The notes under the pieces are model-generated. The model was not told the origin of the DNA. It made no database searches and saw only the letters and a program-made list of their open reading frames with translations. Source: Sporopachydermia quercuum (Eukaryota > Ascomycota > Sporopachydermiomycetes > Sporopachydermiales > Sporopachydermiaceae). From it: 64,000 nucleotides of DNA. Shown piece after piece: positions 42,986 to 54,037 of the stretch. The stretch spans positions 62,001-126,000 of the forward strand of contig BCGN01000011.1 in assembly GCA_001599295.1 (NCBI GenBank), in the 5' to 3' direction. Positions within the stretch are counted from its first letter, which is position 1; each line of letters starts with the position of its first letter. The position numbers and the translations under genes are program-made.

Positions 42986-44222
42986 CTACTCTTTGATGAT
43001 CATAGAAGGATCAGCTCGTTGAGCCCATTCACTATAAAGATAGATTATCTGTTAGTAATCAGACTTGTTGGCATAAGATTCAAATCTCCAGTCTTTTAAA
43101 TCAATCCTAAACCCCAATCACATCATTACTTACGTCCAGCTACCATCATAGACGTTAACGATCTTATCAGTCCCAATTGCTTGTTCAATAGCTGTTTTAA
43201 TTACACATGCTGTAACACCTGTTCCGCACATAACAATAAACTCTTTATCTGATTTTTCTTCAATTCCCTTATTTGCCAACATATCAGAAATCTCTTGCTT
43301 GCTTTTGAATGTCTTGTCTCCTGTAAGAACTTCATTGAACGGTAATGAGATTGAGCCTGGTACGTGACCTGATGGTAACCCGGGTCTGGGTTCAGGGTCT
43401 TGACCTGTCCATCTTCCTGTTGGTCTAGCGTCGAGAATATAATAATTTTTTAGTTTATTGCCATCTTTAACGATTGATTCAAGTTGTTCAAACGATAGAA
43501 TATTGTTGGTCTTGTTTCCTGGAGATGAATACTTTGTTGGTTCTCTGGCAGAGTATACTCTGGCATTATCATCAGTTGCTATAGGTTCAGTATCTAACTC
43601 ATGTCCTTGCTCTTTATACTGTTTGAAATTATCGAGTAGGAAAACAGAAGGATGAGAAAAGTAAGAAAATGTAAAAGCTCCTCTTGGTGCTGAGAAGTTG
43701 TTGTTTTTGTCATAAACAACTACCGGCTCCTTAGATTATGTTAGCATGCGAATGCATCACTAGTACAGATGTGGCGGTATAAGCAAAAAGAAGAAGGCAA
43801 CAATAAGCAGTAGAAACTAAGTAATAGACAGTACTTACATCAACATTGATTCCTAATGAGCCTATAATTTTATTAATGTTAGTANATAAATATCAAATAA
43901 ATAGCTATAATTAGCCGTAATTAGCCATAAACTACCATGAAACTAAATCCATCTCAAGCGAAATCCCTTCCGCTTACTTACCAATAGCTCTATCAAAAAT
44001 ACTCTTCGTTGGGAACATATGAGGATACACTGATTCAGTTTTGATACCATCAATATCAAAGAAAACTGCTCCAGGTAATCTTTCTTGATTGAACTCTTTA
44101 TATCCATCTTGAGCAACATTTGGCATATACCAAGTTGCATCAACAGGAACGAATTTTCCAATTGATGTCAATTCTCGAGGTTTGATCAAATTGACCCCGA
44201 ATCTTCTAAGTAGCCCTGACAT
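42986..44222 (-). CDS. TUM1: Thiosulfate/3-mercaptopyruvate sulfurtransferase Tum1 (four exons)
   Basis: Tum1 is a double-rhodanese enzyme that passes sulfur to the Uba4-Urm1 system for wobble-uridine thiolation of tRNAs. Exons 44222-43982, 43861-43839, 43729-43134 and 43031-42986 encode 301 residues (304 in S. cerevisiae). The first rhodanese domain begins LIKPRELTSIGKFVPVDATW, with LPGAVFFDID. The second contains YILDARPTGRWTG and the persulfide loop C256-GTGVTA, of mercaptopyruvate-sulfurtransferase type rather than CRKG(V/T). It closes with VNVYDGSWTEWAQRADP. Exon 2 is a microexon of 23 nt coding for GSLGINVD with its neighbours; without it the frame breaks. The introns carry TTACTAAC or GCTAAC branch sites. 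No other gene of the Urm1 pathway is in the window. Confidence 0.94.
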
Positions 44223-44867
44223 GGTTACAGTAGAGAAGCTGTTTCAAAGGAGATATCGTTAACGATGTATCAGTACAGCTAAGTGTCACACGCTACGTCG
44301 TTCACAATTATACGGTTCCGCTTAATTATATAAAACTGACACCAACAACACTCGCTCTAAATCAATTAATCGATCAAGCAAAGGCAGGCAAATAACCTTA
44401 TCTCCCTATAACGGACGATTCAGTATTCCAAGCAATCAATGGATGTAACCTGTACGCTGTTCTGAACCAAAACTATCACAATCTCTTAACAACAAAACCA
44501 TGCTCTAAATATACACTCCTAGCTCCTAATCCTAGTTGAATCCAAATATATCTACTGTTCTACTGACGATTTATCCCTCAGTCAATAAAGCTTAGCAATT
44601 GGCTTACACAACTTGGCGAGACAACTCTTCAATTTCACGTGATGTGCATAGTAAAGGATAAAATAAAGAGTCCGCGAAACTGAAAATTTATTTTCGATAG
44701 CCGGAGGAAGTGAAAAATTGGAAAGGAAAGGAANGGTCCACCGATAAGGGGATTACTAGGAGAAGATATAATGGGATAAGCGGAATTGAATAGTTTTTTC
44801 GCCAGTTGGGCTGGGTTTGGGGTTTATTTGCATTTAAATCTTGGTTGGGAGAGAATTCGGGGGAAAT
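44223..44867. other. Divergent promoter region between TUM1 and the SET gene
   Basis: It carries both promoters. No gene is visible. Confidence 0.65.
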
Positions 44868-46338
44868 ATGTGTGGGCTGGCAAATGATAACGTAGAATAC
44901 GATAGGAGTGTATTACGAGTGATCAATGATGAAGTCAGTAGTAGAGGATTTTATGCTGTGAATAATATAGATAAGGAAACAATTATTTTGAAATGCGAAT
45001 CGCCATTTGCAAGCGTAGTTTTACGTGAATTCAGGAAAGAAGTTTGCTGGTATTGTTTTGCCTGGAAATATAGCAATGACAACGAGAAGAAGTGGGATTC
45101 GACCAAACTGCAATGTAGTTCATCTGAATATTCAAAAATTGACTTGCTGGAATTCAAGTATGCTACCAATGTTCTGTTCACTAATTCAGATCGCAATGAT
45201 GGCAATCGTGTAAGTAGTAAACCCAGAAAACAGTCAAATAATAGGAAATCCAATGGTGGGGGAATTTGGTTCTGTCGCGAAGAATGTAGAGATAAATGGC
45301 GCTCTGAGGTGGATTTCAATAACTTACTCTTCCATTCATTGGAAAAGATTGAAGACTCCTTCAAAAATATGAATACCACAGAAAATGAGTACTCGGCCAA
45401 TTTTGATCCAAATACAATAGAAACACAGTGGAAAAGCGTAGATGACTGGTTTGAGAAGTACTTAACACTGAGAGAAACAGTTGAACTGAACAAAGAGAAT
45501 AGAGCCAAAGCTGAAATAAACGAGTTGAGAAACATTTTGAAAGCTGAATTTGATTTGAAAACAATTCAACTAACAGATGATGAGTATGACTCTTGTAGAT
45601 TTATTGTTACCTGTTTGTTCAAATTGTTTCTATTCCAGCTTTCATCTTCATTCATACGTAGTAATAGCGAGAACGCTTTCCTGAAGGAGCTTTTCACCAG
45701 CAAAGAGCTGAATTTCAACAGTTTGAACATAGAAAGAGCAAAACGTATATATGGAGAGTATCAAACATTCCTGGATTTACAATCAAATTATTCACAGCAT
45801 TTAATTGAGTATCCTCAACTCTTGAGTTCTCATATCAGAATATTCAAATTTCTAGCTTTAACAGTGCCGTCGTATCTATTACATCAGCTTAGTACACAGT
45901 TTTTCAGAGATACATTAGGAAAAGAATTTGGTAATTCGTTTGGTATATGGGGAGCGCGGGATTCAACTAGTTCCGAAGATAAAGAGTTTATGGGCTATTC
46001 GTTATACCCTTCACCATCATATTTTAATCATTGTAAGTTAAAGATGTTGTTTATAGGTGGAACTGAAAGCTGATGATAGGAGAATCAGTTGCATAGTTAA
46101 GTTACTAACCATATATATTACAGCATGTCAACCAAGTGTTATAAAACATCGTGAAGGACGCTCGATGATATTTACAACTGCAGTTGATATCTCAGTAGAT
46201 GCTCCTTCGCAAACACCTAAACAATTATTCATTAACTATGGTAATTTCATCAGTTTGCCCTACGAAGAACGACACGTCAAACTGCTCAAAGAATGGCATT
46301 TTTCTTGTCAATGTGAGAAATGCTTTCAAAGGCTATGA
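44868..46338 (+). CDS. SET-domain protein, SMYD/Set6-like (two exons)
   Basis: Exons 44868-46032 and 46124-46338 give 459 residues. The SET domain is split by a zinc-finger-like insert, as in SMYD proteins and yeast Set5/Set6: an N-terminal SET part (VINDEVSSRGFYAVNNIDKE), a Cys insert (CWYC, then WFCREECRDKW), a long helical linker, and the C-terminal SET part. The S-adenosylmethionine site NHSCQPS is only formed across the intron, and the following LFINYG and post-SET FSCQCEKC complete the fold. It is probably a protein lysine methyltransferase with unknown substrate; Set6 is the closest guess by architecture. The intron has TTACTAAC. I use the ATG at 44868, since the frame upstream starts with TTG. 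It ends 208 bp from the convergent ATG29. Confidence 0.88.
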
Positions 46339-46546
46339 TTTCAAACAAAAGAAATAACCATAGGCATTTATGATCAACTCCGACCCTATTGTACTTTAGA
46401 CTAGAATACTATTAGCATATACCTACAGAGAAATGTCACCCAATGATATCGTTATGATTAATGTACATAAGCATTTATTACTGGCGATGTAGTTGTTTAT
46501 CCAAGTCAGTAATCATCATTACCCGCAATTAATCAGTTTGTCCCAG

Positions 46547-47440
46547 TCAATTGTCGCCGTCAATAGATCGTACAGCATCTGAATCGACACTCTCATTCTC
46601 ATTCTCACCATTTCCACCAATTGGAGAGGGAGAATTGTCTTTTTTGTCTAACGCTGATCGTAGAACTCTCTGAATACCATTGGATATTTGCCTTATCTGC
46701 ACGGATTTCAAGTTCTGAGTAACGGTGTTGATGGCATTTATATATTCTTGATCTTCATTATTGATATAGACAGCTTCAGGTATGTCTCTTAACGACAGCA
46801 TTGAAGTAGACGATGTTGGTGATTCAGTCTGCAAGTAACTATTAAATTGTGATTTATGTACATCTGGTATGCTGCAATCATCTTTGTTTAGTAGATTATC
46901 AATCTCTAATGCAGTTTCTGTTTTGAACAGTTCCAGCCGTTCGGTAGGCTTTGGCCCATATGAAGGAGATTTCTGTATCATATCATGTGATCTACTGAGG
47001 TTTTCTGGGGTAGGGACCTTCTTTTGAGTATGTGTTGGGTCACGTGGTCTAAAGGCGTTTTCCATTTTTGCCTCTTGGACTATCTCTCGGTTACTTGCGA
47101 TTGTTCGCCCGTTTACTTCCAATTCGCTTTTATTATACTCATTCTTTATTATATTCTCATTCTGATCTCCCATTTCTTTCAGTTGGTTGTGCACATTAAT
47201 CAGCTCTTTCTTATACAACCAACTAACCTGCCTCAGTAAGAACGACACTGAAACATCCAACTCATTAGCCAATTGATGCCAATCAATACCTCTTTTCTTC
47301 ACTGGGTCTGATATTATTCTCCATAGAGATTCCTCTTTAACTAGATTCCAATGATACGGTGTTGGATCTTTAAACTCATTCCTAGCGAATGGGAATCGTA
47401 GATACACCACGAAATTCGGTTCTGGTGGGTCAGACTGCAT
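46547..47440 (-). CDS. ATG29: Autophagy scaffold protein Atg29
   Basis: Atg29 joins Atg17 and Atg31 in the scaffold that recruits the autophagy machinery to the phagophore assembly site. The 297-residue product has the conserved N-terminal block (residues 8-90): NFVVYLRFPFARNEFKDPTP, then LWRIISDP, IDWHQLANELDVSVSFLLRQ and LYKKEL, matching the pattern of fungal Atg29. The remainder is Ser/Asn-rich and probably disordered, ending in an acidic tail; in yeast Atg29 this part is inhibitory and phosphorylated. S. cerevisiae Atg29 is shorter (213 residues). I use the ATG at 47440 next to the conserved block. It is divergent from REV3. Confidence 0.88.
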   Translation of the reverse strand: MQSDPPEPNFVVYLRFPFARNEFKDPTPYHWNLVKEESLWRIISDPVKKRGIDWHQLANELDVSVSFLLRQVSWLYKKELINVHNQLKEMGDQNENIIKNEYNKSELEVNGRTIASNREIVQEAKMENAFRPRDPTHTQKKVPTPENLSRSHDMIQKSPSYGPKPTERLELFKTETALEIDNLLNKDDCSIPDVHKSQFNSYLQTESPTSSTSMLSLRDIPEAVYINNEDQEYINAINTVTQNLKSVQIRQISNGIQRVLRSALDKKDNSPSPIGGNGENENESVDSDAVRSIDGDN

Positions 47441-48340
47441 TGAGATACTCCCAATTGCGGAAATTGATAAGAAGTAGATATCAAAAGTAATCTGCCAGTA
47501 AGAAATTATTACAATCAATCAATAATAACTCCCCTTTTAACAAAACATGGAGTAAAGAGCAGCGGATACACTTAATATCTATAACTCATTTATCTATTGC
47601 TTTACTCAATTGTTATACCAGAAGATAAGAAGAAAAGTTTGTGCGTACATTGAAAGTTTGAGATAATATGTATCAATATGTATAATTATGCATCTCAGTA
47701 CCTCTTACACGACAAAATAAACTTCANTAATCATTGTTGGCAATAGGTTAACAATTTCCACAATTATATTCCTTATAATTTATCTATCGCTCTATTAAAT
47801 AAAACCCCAGTATTAAAAAATTATAGTTCATTTCGTAAAAGAAAAAGAATAAAACAGTCGACTAAATAATTATACATTCTGGTGGTATTGCTAACTAACT
47901 CTCCGCACACAATTAAGCTTTTTGTTCTCATGCACGCCACATTATTATATTACCAATTTTATTTACTTTCCGTGGCTCATCCAGCATCCTACGCCACTCA
48001 TGTTCTCTTATTTATCATTTCATATTCATCATCACCTTCTACTTAGCCTTTACAACTATCAGCATATTTTATATTATTATTTTCGATAGCAATATCAGCC
48101 TCTGTTTTATCAAATCTGAATCATGACATAGTTTTTCTCTGCTAGTGTATAGGCAAATGTACTGAAGATACTCCGACTTTTTGGAAAGTATCTTAGTATC
48201 TTAGATAAGCAACAATCAATCATACACTTGGTTTCATCTCATGATCAAACTCATCTGTTAACAATCTGCTTCTCTTATTCACAATCACCAGCTTGCGAAT
48301 TCAAGCACAATCTTCACAATACCATTAAAATGACAGCCTC
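47441..48340. other. Divergent promoter region between ATG29 and REV3
   Basis: It carries both promoters; the last bases hold a four-codon upstream reading frame that overlaps the REV3 start (listed separately). No other gene is visible. Confidence 0.65.
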
Positions 48341-48344
48341 ATGA
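48330..48344 (+). promoter_or_regulatory. Minimal upstream reading frame abutting the REV3 start
   Basis: ATG-ACA-GCC-TCA-TGA (Met-Thr-Ala-Ser) ends in a TGA that overlaps the REV3 ATG as ATGA. The upstream ATG has A at -3, a good context, whereas the REV3 ATG has C there. Ribosomes would have to leak or reinitiate to make Rev3, so low output is predicted. Confidence 0.6.
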
Positions 48345-51300
48345 AGAATCAGACCCAAAATGAAACTCCTGTAGCCCAGAAGATATCCAACTCGAGCTCC
48401 AATAACTTGTGCCCTGAGATATCAACTGTATCAACTAGTGAACAATTTCTATCGATAGACGATAACAGAACCTATATAAAAGTACAGCTGAATGCTATTG
48501 ATACCTATCAGACGACTCCATCAGTGCTAGATAGACAAAATGCTCCTGTGTTATCATTTTTGAAGTCGCACAACAACGGGGACTGTCAATTCGAAGAAGT
48601 ACCTGTTGTTAGAGTATTTGGTACTACTAATGAAGGATATTCTGTAGTTATGCATGTTCATGGTATATTACCATATATTTATACTGAATATACTGGTGAG
48701 ATTTATCCCGATGCTTTTCGGGATAATTGTCTGAAAATGGTGAATGCCATCAACAAAGAGTTTGGTGAATATAAACGAGGCAATAGTAAGGATGACAATG
48801 GTAATACTAATTCTAATAGCCAAGGCAGCAATAACAACAAAAGCTGTAAAAACTCTACTGAGACTTATAAGAAAAGAAAATACTGTGCTCATGTATCAAT
48901 AACCAAAGCTGTACCTTTCTACGGATATAATATTGGTTATACTTACTACTATAAAATATATATGCTTAGCCCTTCTTACATATCTCGGCTAAGAACATTG
49001 CTACAATCAGGAAAGCTTTTTTCCACTAAAATGCAGCCTTACGAAGCTCATATTCCCATCAATCTTCAATTTTCTACTGATTTCAATCTTTTTGGCTGTA
49101 GTTGGATATCTCTTTCTAAAGCTCTTTTCCGTCAAAGTGTCATTGGCTCCATGTACAATGGTAATGATTATGATGATAAGTTTCTTGACTATGTCCATGG
49201 CTGTACTAGATCCCAAGCAGAGGAACTAGAATCCTGGTGCGAGAAAAACATTCCTGACGATTATATCCTCCCCAAGAGTCTGTTTCCCCGTACAGGATCT
49301 TGTGCATTGGAAATAGACGTTCTGCCGCAATGGATAGTTAATCGCGATTGGGTTGAAACTAAAAACTTTCATTACGATTTCAGAGAAGTAACCGTCAAAG
49401 GATTACGTGATGAGAATATATATTTGCATAGTACTAAAGGATTATGGCAAGGATTGAAATATGAGCGTAGAGTTCGAGGATTACCTGATTATATTCCGCC
49501 TGAGTATATTGATAGAGAGGTAACTGTTGATAATATGCAATGGTATGCCCAAGAAGATATGTCCAAGCAGTTTGAAATAAGAGTACGGAATAACAGAGGA
49601 AGTAATCGAAATGCTGATAATGATAATATGATTAGCATGAACAATTATGTTAAACAACCCCCATGGGATAATATGATACCTACAATGAATGATCTAGTGT
49701 TAGAGATGGCGCCGGAAGAGTCAATATTGGATGATCTGTTTCTTAAAACAGTTAACGAGAGCATTTATTCTGATCCCTTCGAGGAATTCTCTTATGAAGA
49801 TGTTCTTTCTTCGGCTCCAGCTATTGCTGAGCCTCCTGGCTCAGTTTCTGCTTCCGTTTCTGCTTCCGTTTCTATCCGAAATCCTCATCCTTTGTCCGAG
49901 AACAGCGGTGTTTTGGATTCTCTCTTGGATACTTCCTCTGATAATGCTGATATCAACGGTTCGGCTGATAACTTCTCCGATTCCGACCACAGTTGCTTGG
50001 AATCACCACTGGACTTAACACTAGAGGCGGAAACGATGCCAGAAACCAAGGATTCTGGAAGGGTGAATGGCGGAATAGATGCCAGAGAATTCAAGCTTAG
50101 TTCTACTAAGATCTCCGATTTTGTTGCCAATAAGACCCTGACCCGAAATAAATCGTTTAACATTGAAAACAATGAATTTGAGACTTCTGACTGGAGTTTT
50201 GATGGATTATCTCAGTTTTTCAATAAAGATGAAGAAGCAAATAAAGGAGTTAATGTCACTGGTGATTCTGATGATAGAGGTTTAGCTAGTAGCAAGAAAG
50301 TTATAGCTAGTAGAAATGCTAGTAGAACTAACAGTACTAAGAAAACAACTGAAGATGATTCATTTGATATGGTGGCTACTTCTGCTCCTGCTCCTGCTGA
50401 TACCCTCAATTCTGTTATGAATTCTCCTTCTAGTAAGTGTACTCCTAGCAATGCTACTATCAATACTGAATCTGCTACTCTCCTTAATGAGCCTTGTACT
50501 ACCAATGAATCCGGTAGTATCCCCACCAACCGTATCCCAGAACGGTCTCCCCTTGTTGAATCTACCATTAAAACATTCCAATCAACATCAAGTTCAAGAA
50601 TCTTCATATTGAAACCAAAAGCTCCTTCTAAAGAGAAAATCATTGAGCTTCTAACCAGAAATCAAGACAATATGAAAATCATCTATAAAGAGCCATTTTA
50701 TAGTAATGCTAAGGACATCCCAGCTACAGCAATGGTTTATGCTGGTGAAAAGTATAATATTAACCATTCAGTTGATTCTAATCTACCATTATTTGATTTC
50801 TATGATCATCATGATATGGAAATAAATACCCGGCAAAGAAGGTGTAATAAGTACATGCTGCTTAAACAGCATAACCAGAATAATCAGCATAAGCAAGACA
50901 CCAGATCCACTCCTATTTTGACGTTTCCTTCTATTTACAGCAAGTGGAAATATATCATCAATGCTCCAACTAAATCATCTATCATGAACAAACTCCTTCC
51001 AACAATCAACCATAGCTCACCTTTTCGCTCTTCAAGGTCAAGAAGGTCAAGAAAAGACGCTTCCAGCCAAATAGAAATAGCTACTCAAGCAAACAGCTAC
51101 GGCATTAGATATTCGTCTCAGAAGAAAATGCTGAGCAGTAAAACAAAGAGTGAATTCAATGCATTGAAGCTATTTGCGATGGAGATCCATACAACTTCAA
51201 GAGGTGATTTATCACCAGATCCTTTTTATGATAGTGCCGAATGTATATTCTGGCAGGTTCAAACTGATCATTTGTTTGATATTAATGATCAATCATTATG

Positions 51301-54037
51301 TGGAATTCTCTGTTGTAATGAACGGGCATTTAAACGACTGAATGGCGGTAAGTATAGGAATAATTATGACAGCCTGAATAGCAACAATAGCAATAGTAGC
51401 CATATCAGTAAGGGAAACTCGCCTGTCGCTTGGAATATTCAGTTTCTGCCCAATGAACAGAAAATGATTGAAAAACTCGCAGAAATGGTCAAACTGATTG
51501 ACCCTGATGTCCTCACAGGGTATGAAATGCACAGTGGCTCTTGGGGGTACCTATTAGAAAGATATAGTGTTATTACCAATAGCAAGGGAGAATTAGCTGT
51601 TCTCCTATCAAGAATTAATGATAATCCTCTTGAAAACAAGTATCACGATACCTGGGGTTTCAGACAAGGCACAGGGTTTAAAATCATTGGTAGACATATG
51701 GTTAATATATGGAGGATTCTACGTCATGAGGTGACTTTACAGAAGTATACCCTTGAGAACACAGTGTTCCATGTTTTACACCGGAGAGTTCCTCGTTTCT
51801 CATACAGATCGTTAAGGGAAATGTTTAATAATGGTGATTATAATTCTGATGGAGTTCTAACTGTTGTTGCTTACTATATGGAGAGAGTTACTATGGCTTT
51901 ACATTTATTAGATGCCTTATCGATAATCTCTAAAACAACAGAAGAAGCCCGTTTGATTGGAATTGACTTCTATTCAGTGCTTTCAAGAGGCTCACAATAC
52001 AAAGTAGAGTCTTTAATGCTTCGAATGGCCAAATGTGAGAATTATATGCTTGTTTCTCCTAATAGGAAACAAGTAGCTAAACAGAACGCTCTGCAATGTT
52101 TGCCGTTGATAATGGAACCAACTTCTGGGTTTTATAACAGTCCTTTAGTTGTTTTGGACTTCCAATCGCTATACCCTTCAGTAATGATTGCATATAACTA
52201 CTGCTATTCTACGCTGTTAGGTAGAGTAGATGATATCAGCAGTGAAGCTAATAACTATAAGCTAGGAGTTATCAGCCATAAGTTACCGAAGGATTTACTG
52301 GGTGTATTAAAGGATGATGTTTTCATATCACCAAATGGTCTCATGTTTGTTAAGAAGCATATAAGAAGCTCTTTATTAGCAAGGATGTTAAGTGATATGC
52401 TTGACACAAGAGTAATGGTTAAGCAAACGATGAAGGATTTTGAGGATCACGATAATAATGATGAAGACAAAGGTGATAAAAAGAGCAAATCTGGTTCAAT
52501 GAGCGAACGACTATTAAATAACCGTCAGCTAGCTTTAAAGCTGATTGCTAACGTCACTTATGGTTATACTTCAGCCACTTTCTCCGGTCGAATGCCGTGT
52601 ACTGAATTGGCGGATTGCATCGTTCAAACTGGTAGAGAAACACTTGAGAAGGCCATTGATCTTATTCATGCTACTACCAAATGGAACGCTCGAGTTGTTT
52701 ATGGTGATACTGATAGTCTTTTCGTTTACTTACCTGGTAGAAGTAAAGATGATGCTTTCAAGATTGGCAGAGAAATAGCAAGTACTGTAACATCGGCTAA
52801 TCCTGATCCTATTAAGCTGAAATTTGAAAAGGTTTACTTACCCTCTGTTTTATTAGCAAAGAAGAGATACGTGGGGTCATCGTATGAATGGGAAGGTCAA
52901 AAGGAGTATAAGTTTGATGCTAAAGGAATTGAAACTGTTCGCAGAGATGGGACATTTGCACAGCAGAAAATTGAGGAAAAAGTATTAAAACTGTTGTTTG
53001 AAACTGCAGATTTATCTCAGATCAAACAGTATTTGCTTTCTCAATGGACAAAGATAATGCTGAACAAGGTATCCATACAGGATTTCTGTTTCGCTAAAGA
53101 AGTCAAGCTTGGGGGTTATAAATCCGAATCAACAATGCCCCCAGGAGCTTTGATATCAAAGAAACGTATGGAAAATGATGCGAGAGGAGAACCCCAGTAT
53201 AAGGAAAGAGTCCCGTATGTTGTAGTTAAAGGTACATTTGGTGAGAGACTACGTGATAGATGTGTGCCTCCTATGGAATTGATTATGAACGAGTATTTGA
53301 CTCTTGACGATGAGTATTATATAAAGAAGCATTTGCTTCCTCCGTTGGAGAGGATTTTCAATGTTATGGGTGTGAATATACGTAATTGGTACTATAATAT
53401 GCCCAGGGTAATTAAAGGAAAGATGAGCGATAAACAGAATGTTATAAATAGGAAAAGAAGACATGGAGATCCTCATGATGATAATGGTGAAAACGGTGAG
53501 AATAGTGAGAATAATAATAGTGTCAGTAGTAACCCTGTTGATGATGCTGATGATAATCCTAATGACACATTCAACCAGAGACCTATTGCCTCTATAGGTT
53601 CTACCGTATTCAGACCAAGGACTAATTACCTCATTGATTCATTTAGCAAATCAGGTAAGTGCAAGGTATGCAACTTAAACGAAATCAGCTATGACAACTT
53701 TTTGGTGGTTAATAATAAGCAATATCTTAAGCCTGATATCTTAAAACAGTTGTGCGATGACTGTTTGAACGATAAACAAAGAACAGTGTTTAATATGAAT
53801 TATGAAATAAGGAAAGATGAAGAGAAGTTATATCAATTGAATAGTATATGCAGGAAATGTGTTGATGACAATGTTATCAATGGATGTGGGAAGCCATTGA
53901 TGAATTCTGGTGGTATAATTGACGAATGTATCAATGAGGATTGTGGGATTTTTTATACTCGCGTGAAAGCAAAAAGAAAGATGGACTCTCATAGAGAGTT
54001 TAGTATGAGAGTTGTTGATGAGTTGAATAATTGGTGA
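48341..54037 (+). CDS. REV3: DNA polymerase zeta catalytic subunit Rev3
   Basis: Rev3 is the B-family polymerase that extends past DNA lesions in error-prone translesion synthesis, with Rev7 and shared Pol31/Pol32 subunits. The 1898-residue protein is longer than yeast Rev3 (1504). The N-terminal domain contains VRVFGTTNEGYSVVMHVHGI and FNLFGCSW, as in Rev3. A low-complexity Ser/Asn-rich region (about 480-800) explains the extra length. The polymerase motifs are intact: DFQSLYPSVMIAYNYCYST near 1270, KLIANVTYGYTSATFSGRMP near 1398, and YGDTDSLF near 1453. The C-terminus has the zinc motif CKVC-CDDC near 1772 and the iron-sulfur CysB motif near 1836. A conserved Leu in KLIANVT is encoded by CTG. 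No intron is needed. Translation is probably limited by the upstream reading frame. Confidence 0.97.
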   Translation: MKNQTQNETPVAQKISNSSSNNLCPEISTVSTSEQFLSIDDNRTYIKVQLNAIDTYQTTPSVLDRQNAPVLSFLKSHNNGDCQFEEVPVVRVFGTTNEGYSVVMHVHGILPYIYTEYTGEIYPDAFRDNCLKMVNAINKEFGEYKRGNSKDDNGNTNSNSQGSNNNKSCKNSTETYKKRKYCAHVSITKAVPFYGYNIGYTYYYKIYMLSPSYISRLRTLLQSGKLFSTKMQPYEAHIPINLQFSTDFNLFGCSWISLSKALFRQSVIGSMYNGNDYDDKFLDYVHGCTRSQAEELESWCEKNIPDDYILPKSLFPRTGSCALEIDVLPQWIVNRDWVETKNFHYDFREVTVKGLRDENIYLHSTKGLWQGLKYERRVRGLPDYIPPEYIDREVTVDNMQWYAQEDMSKQFEIRVRNNRGSNRNADNDNMISMNNYVKQPPWDNMIPTMNDLVLEMAPEESILDDLFLKTVNESIYSDPFEEFSYEDVLSSAPAIAEPPGSVSASVSASVSIRNPHPLSENSGVLDSLLDTSSDNADINGSADNFSDSDHSCLESPLDLTLEAETMPETKDSGRVNGGIDAREFKLSSTKISDFVANKTLTRNKSFNIENNEFETSDWSFDGLSQFFNKDEEANKGVNVTGDSDDRGLASSKKVIASRNASRTNSTKKTTEDDSFDMVATSAPAPADTLNSVMNSPSSKCTPSNATINTESATLLNEPCTTNESGSIPTNRIPERSPLVESTIKTFQSTSSSRIFILKPKAPSKEKIIELLTRNQDNMKIIYKEPFYSNAKDIPATAMVYAGEKYNINHSVDSNLPLFDFYDHHDMEINTRQRRCNKYMLLKQHNQNNQHKQDTRSTPILTFPSIYSKWKYIINAPTKSSIMNKLLPTINHSSPFRSSRSRRSRKDASSQIEIATQANSYGIRYSSQKKMLSSKTKSEFNALKLFAMEIHTTSRGDLSPDPFYDSAECIFWQVQTDHLFDINDQSLCGILCCNERAFKRLNGGKYRNNYDSLNSNNSNSSHISKGNSPVAWNIQFLPNEQKMIEKLAEMVKLIDPDVLTGYEMHSGSWGYLLERYSVITNSKGELAVLLSRINDNPLENKYHDTWGFRQGTGFKIIGRHMVNIWRILRHEVTLQKYTLENTVFHVLHRRVPRFSYRSLREMFNNGDYNSDGVLTVVAYYMERVTMALHLLDALSIISKTTEEARLIGIDFYSVLSRGSQYKVESLMLRMAKCENYMLVSPNRKQVAKQNALQCLPLIMEPTSGFYNSPLVVLDFQSLYPSVMIAYNYCYSTLLGRVDDISSEANNYKLGVISHKLPKDLLGVLKDDVFISPNGLMFVKKHIRSSLLARMLSDMLDTRVMVKQTMKDFEDHDNNDEDKGDKKSKSGSMSERLLNNRQLALKLIANVTYGYTSATFSGRMPCTELADCIVQTGRETLEKAIDLIHATTKWNARVVYGDTDSLFVYLPGRSKDDAFKIGREIASTVTSANPDPIKLKFEKVYLPSVLLAKKRYVGSSYEWEGQKEYKFDAKGIETVRRDGTFAQQKIEEKVLKLLFETADLSQIKQYLLSQWTKIMLNKVSIQDFCFAKEVKLGGYKSESTMPPGALISKKRMENDARGEPQYKERVPYVVVKGTFGERLRDRCVPPMELIMNEYLTLDDEYYIKKHLLPPLERIFNVMGVNIRNWYYNMPRVIKGKMSDKQNVINRKRRHGDPHDDNGENGENSENNNSVSSNPVDDADDNPNDTFNQRPIASIGSTVFRPRTNYLIDSFSKSGKCKVCNLNEISYDNFLVVNNKQYLKPDILKQLCDDCLNDKQRTVFNMNYEIRKDEEKLYQLNSICRKCVDDNVINGCGKPLMNSGGIIDECINEDCGIFYTRVKAKRKMDSHREFSMRVVDELNNW

